From Lingula anatina (lineage: Eukaryota; Brachiopoda; Lingulata; Lingulida; Lingulidae), in NCBI RefSeq assembly GCF_001039355.2, contig NW_019776006.1, forward strand, positions 76,326-140,325: DNA of 64,000 bases. Direction: 5' to 3'. Positions 14,153 through 24,513 of the stretch are shown in pieces; positions within the stretch are counted from its first letter, which is position 1, and each line of letters opens with the position of its first letter. The notes below the pieces were generated by a model. That model searched no databases and was not told where the DNA came from. It was given only the letters and a program-made list of their open reading frames with translations. A program made the translations under genes and the position numbers.

Positions 14153-14606
14153 GACTTTTAAAATAGCACCATATTCTTGGGCAGCTTGGAGTTAACTATG
14201 GCTGCATTTTAGTTTCACATGAAGAGGAAGCAATGTTTTTGAAAACTGATATCTGCCTTATGTACACTTGAGAAAAGTTTCTGGTTCAAAATGAAGTTAA
14301 CAAGACTAATATTCATGTGTGCCAGAAAACAAAATGTATAAAGCAGAAGTAAAATGTGAAAACTAAATTTTTTTAAATAAATTTTTCAGATAACTATAAA
14401 GTAGTTTTCCTTGTATATGCAAAACTGCAAAAATTCTGCAAACTGCTCCTTTAAGGACACACTATTTAGAGTGTGAGACATGTTTTTGGGGTACAAAACG
14501 GAGCAAGTAAAAGTAAAATCAAAAGTATGTTTAATGGCTGTTAATGACATAATTTTCTAGTGGGTAAAAAAGGAAAATTAACATTCTACTGATGGACACT
14601 AAATTC

Positions 14607-14802
14607 AGGGGGTTCGAACAATCCACCCTAAATTTTGGGAAAGGGTCTGCTGTTGATAAAATTTTATCCTGGTACATGTAGGTTTCATGTTAAAAGGTCC
14701 TTTTTTCTTTTTCAGAAACCATTTGGAATTGCTCTGTGCCAGTTTGTTATGTTATTTAAATGAAAAAATTATGTAGTATACTAGTAAGATATACTAAGAA
14801 TA
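14607..14802 (+). repeat. Dispersed repeat, copy A
   Basis: This stretch aligns over about 190 bases with 15861-16091. Shared blocks include GAACAATCCA, AAATTTTATCCTGGTACATG, GAAATTGCT-like and TTTGGAATTGCT-like sequence, TGCCxGTTTGTT, and ACTAGTAAGATATxCTAAGAA. The copies differ by many substitutions and small indels, so the insertions are old. Family not recognised. It sits between MFAP1 and DNAJC5. Confidence 0.8.
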
Positions 14803-15129
14803 AATTGCTCTTTGTAAGTAATACAAACGAATTGCTCTTTGTAAGTTTCGCCATGGCGGTATTAATATTTTTTTCTGAAAGTGCATTTCCACCACTTAGA
14901 TATCAATCTAAACAATTCTGCCCAAAATCGTGCACAGAAACAAATCGGGCCTATCTCAAATGATCCGGTCGAGCAGGTTCTAGTCGTTCATGAATTTAAG
15001 ATAATAGTTAGTGTTAGAATTAGGATGATTAATGTTCTGTTTGAGGCATTCAATTTGGTGCACAACCACTTGTATTTTCCCTTCTTTTTTTCCATCTGCT
15101 GGGAATTCCCCGAGATGGGAATTCCTTCA

Positions 15130-15137
15130 TGACGTCA
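15130..15137 (+). promoter_or_regulatory. CRE palindrome TGACGTCA upstream of DNAJC5
   Basis: A perfect TGACGTCA, the site bound by CREB/ATF dimers, lies 123 bases before the DNAJC5 start codon. It is followed at once by TGTCATGTGAC, which contains a TFE/MITF-type CATGTGA E-box. Position and sequence suggest a promoter element. Function is inferred, not shown. Confidence 0.45.
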
Positions 15138-15259
15138 TGTCATGTGACGATATATCGGGTCAATAAATCCAATATGGAGGGAAGGTGATGCACCTTTGCC
15201 GGTAGAAAATAATCAAAATTGAAAAGAAACTTTGCTTAACTTAACAATTTCCGTTTACC

Positions 15260-18200
15260 ATGGATGGACACACAAGGAGATTGTCGTAAGTATGACTTTC
15301 ATTACTAGTGACCCCTTGCGATATTTATATCTTACCGCAGTACCAGTAGCTATTGATGACAGATGTCGTTCTAAATTTCCATTGACGAAAAAACCTCCGG
15401 TATAGACCTATAATGAAACATAAGCAACTGCATAATGCCTTTGTAGTGTGCTCTGTATAACTATTGTAAGATTTATCGGACTTGAGCCATGCCAAGAATT
15501 CAGAGTTGAAAAGGAAAGTTTTCTTGGTCATATGATTCAGCAAGAAAAGGGTGAGAGAAGCGTAGAAAATGGATTTATTCACATTGAGATCTAAGCAGCT
15601 TGCCTTGAAGCAGAAAGGACAAGTTGGACAACCAAAACCATTGCACTACAGCTACTCAGGAATTTTTTGCACATATGTAGATACATTTACTGTATGTACC
15701 TTGCCCTCGAACATAGCGTACTACATTAGTGGATATTCTTTGGACACTATATATTATTATCCCAGTAACTGTGTGTTCATAGATGACAGCAATGTACACT
15801 TACATGTAGTTTGCATTGGCTACATTCAGCTTAATTATTGATTTATCAGGCCCGGAGCCAGGGGGTTGGGGGGGGGGGGGGTGTTTGAACAATCCAACCT
15901 AATTGTCAGGAAAAGGTGTGTTGTCAATGAAATTTTATCCTGGTACATGTACTGGTAGGTTGTATGTTAAAAGTTAATTTTTTAAAAGAAACCCTTTGAA
16001 ATTGCTGGCTCTGTGCCTGTTTGTTCTGTTATTTATATGAAAAAAAAAATACATGTAGTATATTGTACTAGTAAGATATGCTAAGAATAATTTTGAAATC
16101 AATTAATTTGAATACATGATTGGTTTTGGCTTAACCTGATTCACATAACTGCAAACAATTTATCATTTCTAGGTATTATTATTATTATTTTCTTTCATCC
16201 CTTTTTTTTATGAAATAGCGTACCTTTTTTGTTATTTATGGAGTACACATATATGGAAGTGTTTGGAACATTTCATATTACATTTCACCAGTACTATATG
16301 GTGTCATTCATTGATGATACATTGCATTTTATATGACTTTTCTCTGTTAGTAAAAAGAATCTTTTGAATTGAATCTGTTATTTGTCCTTGTGGTATATGC
16401 ATTTTTTTTATTCATTTATTTATATTATTTCTTCTTATCTTGCAGAACCTCAGGCCAGAGCCTCTACAGAGTGCTGGGTCTACAGAAGGGTGCAACACAT
16501 GAAGAAATCAAAAAATCCTATAGAAAGGTAATGAATACTGAGACATTGGTCAATGAAATCAATACTTGGATACCAGAATATCCATAATTGTATTCTTGGT
16601 TCGTTGTTTGATAAAATATGAATGATGTCAGTGTCACATTCTACAGTATTTGGGATAAACAAAATACTAGTAATAAAAAAGGTTTCAGGTAAAGAAATTC
16701 TTTCTGCTACCTAACTTTGTTAATTCTCTGCAGTATTCTGGGTACTGAATTTCTTCTTTATTCCAAAATTGTGCATATTGAAAAATAAGTTCCTGAGGCC
16801 TTTTTTCTCTCTTTAATTTTTACATGTAGGAAATTTGTTTTTAAAATGTTTTCTACCAACCATCTAATTACTAGTAATATTGTTTAGAAAACCAGAGAGA
16901 TCTTCCCAAATTTAATTACAAGATAATGTTGTAATAACCATTAAGACATAATGTGTGTTTGAAAGATCTTCACTAATGTTGTTAAGATATATCTTTTCAA
17001 ATTAAGGTCACTGACAAAGCTTTTCACAATGTAACTTCCCTCCATTACACCACTTACATTCCTGAAAATCCTTTTATTCAATTGTATGATACCATGAATA
17101 TTGGTTGCTTTTATATTTTGAAAGCCAGGTAAATATAAGAGTATATGAATTTAATAAGGATGTTAAAGGTTTTTAATTCACGTTTTCTAATTGAACACTT
17201 ATCAATGAAATCTTATTGGTTCCCCCTGTTTTGCTGAATTGTTGGCTATCATTAAACCAACACATACTTGATTAGATTTTATTGACCTAGTTACTGGTGA
17301 AGGCAAATTCCAGTTTGTTATCGATAAAACATTGTTCCTTTTTTAGACCCATCATACTTGCAGGGCCGAAGGTTTATTTCAGTACAGTGTTTGAAAACTG
17401 TAAAGGGTGCAACATTTTCCCCTCTGTACAAATCATATAACTGTGAACAGTAGCTAAATACATACGGATATAATTACAATTATCTAGAAGCTAAAATATC
17501 TATCTTGGATCCTAAGAATTAGTGAACCTGCATGATGCATATTTGATTTTTTGCACTATTATGGAAAGAATCTATTAATTATTATCATTCCATGTTTTCT
17601 ATTTTAAAACTAGGTACAATGTTGAATTCCTAATCTTCATAATGTCATATGTTTTAGTTAAATGTATAGTGACCGATTACATGTGTTGTACTACAAAGTT
17701 TTTTCAATCACCTGGCAAGAAGGTGGCAACTTTTTCAGTGAAAAAAATCAAGTTTACTGGAACATGAGAATATCGACATGGATTGATCATAAGCTGACAT
17801 GTCTACAGTACTCTGCTTGCTTGAACTCTCACAAGTATCAGATAACCTCTTGACACATTTCCTCCATGTTCTTATAACAAAAGCTTTGAGAATCCACCCC
17901 CTGATAAAGAATTCGCCCAGCCCTTAAAAAAATATCAGAGTCCACAAATGCATATATTTGTCATATAATATAGAAGTAGTACATATGATATAATATCTAT
18001 GTAGCACATTAGTATATAGTATTACGTGACAGAGAGGCTGCAGGACAAAGAAGTTATCAATATAATGATGAAATAGTATTGATCCAGGTAGGCAGGGTCA
18101 GTATAGTTTATCAGTATGTATGGAGTGGATTGTGTAGGGTTTAAGAATCAATAACCCTGTGTAGTACTGTGCTGTGGAAGTGGGCTGCCTGCAACATCTT

Positions 18201-19070
18201 TCTTAATTTGATTGCAATTTCCATACTTAAAGTTGGTGTTGGGATGTAAAATTAATATTATAAAAGGCAAAATTTGTTCATCTTAATTCTAATATTTCAC
18301 TATTAGGAGGAGTGAATTGTCTATGAGTCTCGATGTTCATTACAAGGGAACAAACTACCAATAAGTTGTGATCAGAGAGATACAATTCTAGTAGAAAGAC
18401 TGATGAGATAAAGATGATTAAATTACTTTTCTCATCTGTCTGCTTTTGGGACTTTAAGTCTGCATATGAACATAAACTTTGTAAGCCAATTGAATTTTCA
18501 GCACGTATAAGCTTCAAAAGCAGTTAATTCAAGAATACAGCTGGCTGTTTCTTTTATCATTCTCTTGCCTTCACTAAACAGCAGATACCATTAGTTACCC
18601 AACAATAGATTTAATTCCAAAAATGCATTTTAATACCAATACATTCTTTTCAGATTTGTAATAGCTTATATTGCATAGCTATCATTTCAAATTTGTATAC
18701 TAGTACCTAAGACCTGTGTTTTGATTTTCAGCTTGCACTGAAGTATCACCCTGATAAGAATTTGGATAACCCTGCTGCTGCAGAACATGTGAGTATACCA
18801 TAATGCCATCTCATGTCAACACTGATCATTCTTTCGTAGTACTGTTATTTTATAATACCACTTGTTATATGTTGGTTTAATAGTTTTTTAGAAGTGTGTT
18901 TGTGCTTTTTCATGTTGATGTGTTTGTGTGTGTGTGCGTGCATGTGCACGTGTGTGCTTGGTTGCTAGCTTGTTTTGTATATGTATATGTATGTATGATT
19001 GTCCTTTCATGCCTGCATATACAGGGTACCGTACTGAATGTATTAAAGTTTACAATAGGATTTTTCATTG

Positions 19071-19118
<48 letters not shown>

Positions 19119-22100
19119 AATTTTTTTTATTTTCCTTTTTTCCAGTTTAAAGACATAAACCATGCCCATACAGTTCTTAGTGACACAACCCGCCGAGGCA
19201 TTTATGACAGATATGGTTCTCTGGGTATTTACATAGGGGAGCAGTTTGGAGAGGAAAATGTCAATGCTTACTTTGTGCTCACAAGTGGCTGGTGCAAGGT
19301 AAGGAATTCATTCTGTGTCAAAATAAAGTGAGTTTTAGAAATGAAAACATAGAATGCCAACTATTGAAGTAATGACACGCTTGCAATTGGTTAATAACAG
19401 TAAACTGGATTTGAGTAAATAAAATATTTAATTGCAATGTCATGCATGTTTGCATTTGATAGAAAAAGATGAAAAAATATGTAGAGCTATTACTGCAAAA
19501 AATAATTGTGCATAATGTTTTGAAAGTTGATATTGCTGACTGGAGGAGGGGAAAGATGAAACATCTCAATGCTATCTTGTCTGCAACCAGTTTGTTTTCT
19601 AGGATTATAGATGCTATCATGTTATACTGTATTTTGTCCTAGATATATTTCTGTATATAAAGATATTTTCATTCAGATGTTGCAAACTTTTTAAATTAAA
19701 CCCATACTTTACTTTGATTTTTTTTCATGCTGTTTGTCTTCGGTATCTCTAAAGTATCATAACCATGAATTGATGTAGCAAGTATCACTTTTATGGTAAT
19801 TACTATAAGTGACCCAATTTTAAATCAGGCATTAATAAAAACTCACATTACCCACATGTACTAGTACTGTATAATCCTGATGAATGCTGCACGTCTACCA
19901 TGATTCATCTGTGTTCATCATTTGCTGTTATTGTAAAGTTTAGGGCCATGGTGTGGTACAGGTATTAAGACACTCACAGGACATGTGTTGCCATGATCTT
20001 GTGCACATATACCAGTACATGTAACGGTATATGCTGCTTGTATGGCCAGATCATGGATATTGAACCTGTGGTTTTACTCACAGTCACGACTTTGGTTTAG
20101 ATTATTAAAGAAAGACTTTCATGTGTAGTTGAGGTTTTTTTTACAGCACAGATAAGTACTAGTACATGTTGCAAACTAGAAAGGGGTTTCAACAGAAAAA
20201 CATTGCTTATTAGGAACAAAATGTCTGTGAGGAACTAAGATGACAACACTGTTGTGGCCAAGGGTCAGCTATATGAGTGGAGTATCTGGTGTGAGTTAAG
20301 ATATTCAGTAAATCCGAGCAATGACAAATTGAAATGGTGAACAGTTTTGATCACATACATTTTGTATGCAACCATGACATAGTGGAATCAAACTTATGGA
20401 AACTTCACAGTTTTAAGGCTTTTTTTTCCAAAAAAGAGAATTTGTGTATGTGTGGACCCTTGTTTAAAAACATTTTTGAAATATATGCATCTGCAAAGCA
20501 AGTGGTATATTCAGAGAGGTTCTGTTTAAAAGAGCACACTGCTAGTTTTCTTCTAATCTCTTGTACACTCTCTTCACTGTTATTGTGGATGCAGTAGATT
20601 AATCAAAAGAATACAAAGTTTAGTTATATTACTTTTTTTCCTTAATTCCAGGCTCTTTTCATATTCTGTGGAGTTATCACTGGGTGTTACCTCTGCTGTT
20701 GCTGTTGTTGTTGCTGCAACTTTTGCTGTGGCAAATGCAAGCCTGCACACCCTGAGGATGAAGGCAAATATGCTAATCTACATGTGAGTATATGAAATGG
20801 AGTCCTAACCACCATGGGGATTAGGAATAGGGGTGCACTGTTTAGATTAGCTCTCACAATTATGATAAGAACATTGCTTTCTCTAGTCTTTAATTAAATG
20901 ATTTTTGCCTGATCAAAAAGTGGAAGTAAAGCAAAGATAAATAAGATAAATGTGTTGTGATATATCGGATATTGTTGAAAATATTTCATGTTTTTTGCCC
21001 AAATAATTGCCTAAAATCTACTATAGGAAGCTAAAGAGCAATTAATCATTCAGTCCTTGTCTTCATATTAGAAAAATGAAGGCTGATACCAAACATGAAT
21101 GAGTGCATTCTGGCTTGAGTAATTTACATCTGTTCAAAAGAGCAATTTAATTGTATTTTTTATTTGCCTCTACCCCTTTATAAATTTCAAGTGACAATAA
21201 AATTAAAGGTCGTCTGTTTTCTTTGAATATAGAAAGCAAATGTTAAGTCCTCATTATTTTCTGGGAGGGAGAATTCTATGTTCTGTTTATGAAAGAAAAC
21301 ACATGATGGTGCCAACCTGTCAATAACTTACCCTCTACCAGGGCGAGTGATAGATTTTTTTACAGGTATTCACAGATATGTCTCTAGCTAGATAGATAGT
21401 CGTTTACAGCTGAACTCACCCTGTTAAGGAATCTCAAGGCTGATTACATGGCTGATAATCGTTTGCATAACTACTCAGGCACTGCCACTTAGCAGGTCCA
21501 GTCTAAGTCTGCGTGACAGCAATCAAGACAGTTAATTACTCTGACTTCAATCACTTGCTCTTCTGTGACAGATAAAAAAGCCTTAGACTGGTTGCGTAAC
21601 GAGCAGTTATCACATGGTTGTGAAGTGAAGCTCATGCAGAGCAAGTACAAAGCCTTTGGCGCGCGGGCAGAGATAATTGCTCCCACATGGGATTCCTCAA
21701 CAGGGTGGGTTTAGCTGAAAATGACCATCTATCTAGCTAGAGACATATCTGTGAATATCTGTAAAAAATCTATCACTCACCCTGGTAGAGGGTATCAATA
21801 ACTGTTGTAGAGTCATGGAATCAAGCATCTCATTGTTTTAACAAGTCTTAAAAAATTGATTTCTGTTAAGAATGTTTTTTACCTTTTACAGATTGGTCTT
21901 TACATTTCTCTGGGTGACTTTCTTTTGAGACATTTCATTGTTTTTGAATTAATGACAGCTTGTTGCAGAATTCTTATAAAACCATTCATGCTGTTCTTGG
22001 TCAGCTTTGCATGCATTAATACAGTCATTTGATAAGAAGTGCAATAGAATGCAGAAATTTAACAGATCTTTGATATTCTTTTCTTTTCTCTACCATCTTC

Positions 22101-23880
22101 ATTTTATTTTTAATTAATTATTTTCTTTTAAGCTTCAAATAAAGACATTGTATCTTTTGCTATTATAAAAATAGGCAGACCATGTTATGTGTAGAGTGTA
22201 CCTTTATCATGTACTGTCATAAGTATGCTGTATATTAAATAAATGACTTGGGTGGTCCAGTATAAGATAATATGTGAGTCAATATTATAATGATATATCA
22301 AAAAGGATAATATTGTTTGACATCCATAGTATTTTTTTTTTTTTTTTGGGGGGGGGGGGGGTGCATTCACTGCTTGATTATTGTTTACTGTTTGCAAATA
22401 AGTCTCAAATAAATTTGTAACAGGAGCTTGCAAACACACACAAACAAACACACACGTTTACATGTATATCTATGCTTTGCAGTTCTGAATATGATAGTTA
22501 GAAATGGTTTTGTGTACACATTATGTAGCACTAGTATGTAGCTTCATTTATATACACACTCCTTTCATTTGTTTTTGTCTGTATTATTTATTTGTTGTAA
22601 CTCAGCCGGATGATATAGAAGCCATGATGAAAGCAGAAGAAGAGGCGGCTAGGAGAGAAGGGAAGAAGGTGAATGTCAGCAAAGATAAAGAAACATTTGA
22701 ATATTCACGTAATTTAGTGCCAGATTTTGTGTGGAGAAAATAAAACTGAAAATTAATCTCCGGCTTTTTTGTGTTGGTTTGATATCTTTTCTTGCTTCAC
22801 TTAAGTTATAACCATCTTGCCTTCTTTGCTTCTTGTTTTCATTCATTATAAATTAACACTGCTACCCTTCTTGCACAATTTTTTCAAATATCATGGTGAT
22901 TTGAATGGTGCACACCATGCATGTGCAAAATAAACTACTGTATGTCTAAAGGTCTAGTCAAAGTTGCAATAACCCATGGTTTTCCCCTTGTAGTAAGGTT
23001 TACTGTAGGTGATGTACTGGGAGGGTTTCTCCAAACACTGCCTTCAAACAAGATGGCATTTCTAATTGCTTTTTAGTTTCTTTCTTTCTTAGTGGATGCA
23101 GTAGGTGATACAGTTGCAAATAACTAACTAGCTAATAATCTTTGCTCAATAAATATAAAAATGTACATGTAGTACATGTACCAGTACTACTTTGGTAATT
23201 TCTTTAATGTGTTTACTAAGTTTCAGGAACTCCAAGATATTTAGAGTCTGATTTATAGCATTTAAAATATTTGAAAAGAACATTTTAGTGATAAGTTACT
23301 GTTTATAAGCATGGAGTCCCCCACTGCCTTGATTTTTAAAGTAAGTCACTGTTAGGGTTTTAAAAAAATAAATGTAAGAAATTTGGAATCAGATGTTTTC
23401 AGGGGTTGGAGTAGCAGTTATTTTATCATGGTATTGTGAAATACTTATTAATTTTTCACCTTTTATTTATTTTGAAATTAATAAATATATGTATATGTGC
23501 ATGATGCATTTTATATCTTAAGCTTTTTCTCACATACATCTGTATTTCACAGTGACTTTTCTTTAATTATCCAGTAAGGAAGGGATGTTGGATAAGATGA
23601 GCTTATAAGTTTGATGATTGACACAAATTCATAATTTATTTTCAAGGAGGAGTTCAGCAGTGATGAGGAAGGAGAAGGTGAAGACGGCCCTGTGACATCA
23701 CAACCAAAGTCCTCTGCATTTGCAATGCCCCCAGCAGGAGACCAGAACGCAACATCACAAATGGGGCCAATTCCTATGCCTCCTCCACCAGATCATAGCC
23801 AGAACATGGCCAATGAAAAGACAGGTTTAAGATCAGATGATGTACCCACGTATGGGGTAGATGTAGGACATTCTTCATAG
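15260..23880 (+). CDS. DNAJC5: Cysteine string protein, DNAJC5 family co-chaperone
   Basis: CSP is a palmitoylated J-domain protein of synaptic and secretory vesicles that recruits Hsc70 to keep SNARE proteins folded. Coding exons: 15260-15285, 16446-16527, 18732-18788, 19146-19298, 20652-20783, 22606-22668, 23647-23880; phases agree and give 248 aa. The N-terminus [20 protein letters not shown] has a PKA-type RRLS at residues 6-9, matching the phosphorylated Ser of vertebrate CSP. The J domain follows, with the HPD triad at residues 42-44 (KYHPDKN). Then come [20 protein letters not shown] and a cysteine string with 13 Cys between residues 112 and 135, including eight in a row, the membrane-anchoring region. 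The C-terminus is acidic then Pro/Met-rich and ends DVGHSS. If the donor at 22669 is not used, exon 6 runs to a stop at 22741-22743 and gives a 195-aa form, close to the 198 aa of human CSP. Intron 5 carries a transposon. Identification is secure; isoform use needs RNA data. Confidence 0.96.
15861..16091 (+). repeat. Dispersed repeat, copy B
   Basis: Diverged copy of the repeat at 14607-14802, here in DNAJC5 intron 1. It begins with a G-rich run after CAGGCCCGGAGCCAGGGGG, a boundary motif type often seen at ends of DNA transposon relics, and ends near CTAAGAATAA. Same orientation as copy A, about 1.25 kb apart. It may be a transposon fragment or an old segmental duplication. Confidence 0.8.
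18905..18958. repeat. GT-rich microsatellite
   Basis: Alternating purine-pyrimidine GTGTGTGTGCGTGCATGTGC-type sequence in DNAJC5 intron 3. It gives rise to Val/Cys-rich open frames that are not genes. Confidence 0.7.
19073..19116. repeat. (TA)n microsatellite
   Basis: About 22 uninterrupted TA units immediately upstream of the acceptor of DNAJC5 exon 4, followed by a pyrimidine-rich tract. Length polymorphism is likely. Confidence 0.9.
21329..21794. mobile_element. Non-autonomous TIR transposon with 9-bp target duplication (MULE-like)
   Basis: The ends are inverted repeats of roughly 105 bases starting TACCCTCTACCAGGG at the left and, in reverse complement, the same at the right. They share GAGTGATAGATTTTTT, TTCACAGATATGTCTCTAGC, TAGATAGAT, a CAGCTxAAC block and ACCCTGTT, with only scattered mismatches. 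The 9-bp direct repeat TCAATAACT flanks the element exactly (21320-21328 and 21795-21803). The 466-bp length, long inverted ends and 9-bp duplication fit a non-autonomous Mutator-like element. The internal 250 bases have no coding potential. It sits in DNAJC5 intron 5, where splicing need not be disturbed. The superfamily call rests on structure alone. Confidence 0.88.
22332..22361. repeat. Poly(T)-poly(G) tract
   Basis: About 16 T followed by about 14 G in DNAJC5 intron 5. The run lengths may be inaccurate in the assembly. The G run can form a quadruplex in principle. Confidence 0.8.
22669..22743 (+). CDS. DNAJC5: Alternative C-terminal extension of DNAJC5 exon 6 (putative short isoform)
   Basis: Directly after the donor AAG|GTGAAT the reading frame stays open for 24 codons (beginning [15 protein letters not shown], ending VPDFVWRK) and stops at 22741-22743. 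An AATAAA follows at 22929-22934, so an unspliced, early polyadenylated transcript would give a 195-aa protein. Both the spliced and the read-through forms are in frame. Whether the extension is translated is inferred. Confidence 0.45.
   Translation: MNVSKDKETFEYSRNLVPDFVWRK
22929..22934 (+). promoter_or_regulatory. Possible intronic poly(A) signal of DNAJC5
   Basis: AATAAA 186 bases after the in-frame stop of the extended exon 6. It would terminate the short isoform. AT-rich sequence makes chance occurrence quite possible. Confidence 0.35.
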
Positions 23881-24507
23881 ATTGTACAATAGATGGAGAA
23901 AGACGGAGATCTGGTTCATGAAAATACAAGACAGTATTCATAAACAGTTGAAAAATTGGGTGCAATACATGTCTTGGCTGTATAATGTGATGAGATATGT
24001 CACATTCTTTTTATGTGATAACAACAGATATGAAGCTGCCGTCAGTGGTACTTTATTGTAGAGGAAATATTTCAGTTTCTTTGATGATGGTTGTGTTTGT
24101 TAGATATACTGCTGTGGCTAAAACCAGGATAACAATATGCAACCAACATTCATAGAAGTGTTGGCAAGTTCTGGTCTGGCTATATAAATGAACAACTTAC
24201 CTTGAGTCCCTTTCATCCAAAATTAAGACAAACATTCACAACATCATCAATACCAAATAGGCAAACAACACTGGGTATTAGTTGTTCGAGATTTTGTGAT
24301 AATTTTTTTTATTTCAATTATGTAATTGTGCCCAATAATATTCTCGGGTGTATTCAGTTTAAATATATTTTACCATGGGCTTATTTCCACAATGTACCAT
24401 AGGTAGGCTTTCTGGGAATTCACAATCTTAAACTTAATGCATTAAGTATTAGTTAAGCACATTTACTAGTATTTCCTTATCTACTTATGGCACTGTAGGC
24501 TTATCAA

Positions 24508-24513
24508 AATAAA
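24508..24513 (+). promoter_or_regulatory. DNAJC5 distal poly(A) signal AATAAA
   Basis: First canonical AATAAA downstream of the DNAJC5 stop at 23880, in the context ttatcaaAATAAAgagg. It would leave a 3' UTR of about 650 bases. Confidence 0.5.

Larger units (their letters stand above)
13843..15259. other. MFAP1 3' UTR and DNAJC5 upstream region
   Basis: The first part is MFAP1 3' untranslated sequence, ending plausibly near the AATAAA at 14147-14152. A dispersed repeat copy lies at 14607-14802. The last 150 bases before the DNAJC5 start contain a CRE-like palindrome at 15130-15137 and are likely promoter or 5' untranslated sequence. Open frames here, such as 14760-14963, are not supported. 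Confidence 0.6.

Noticed and set aside
18896-19150. Val/Cys-rich 84-codon frame
   Set aside because: Produced by the GT and TA microsatellites in DNAJC5 intron 3.
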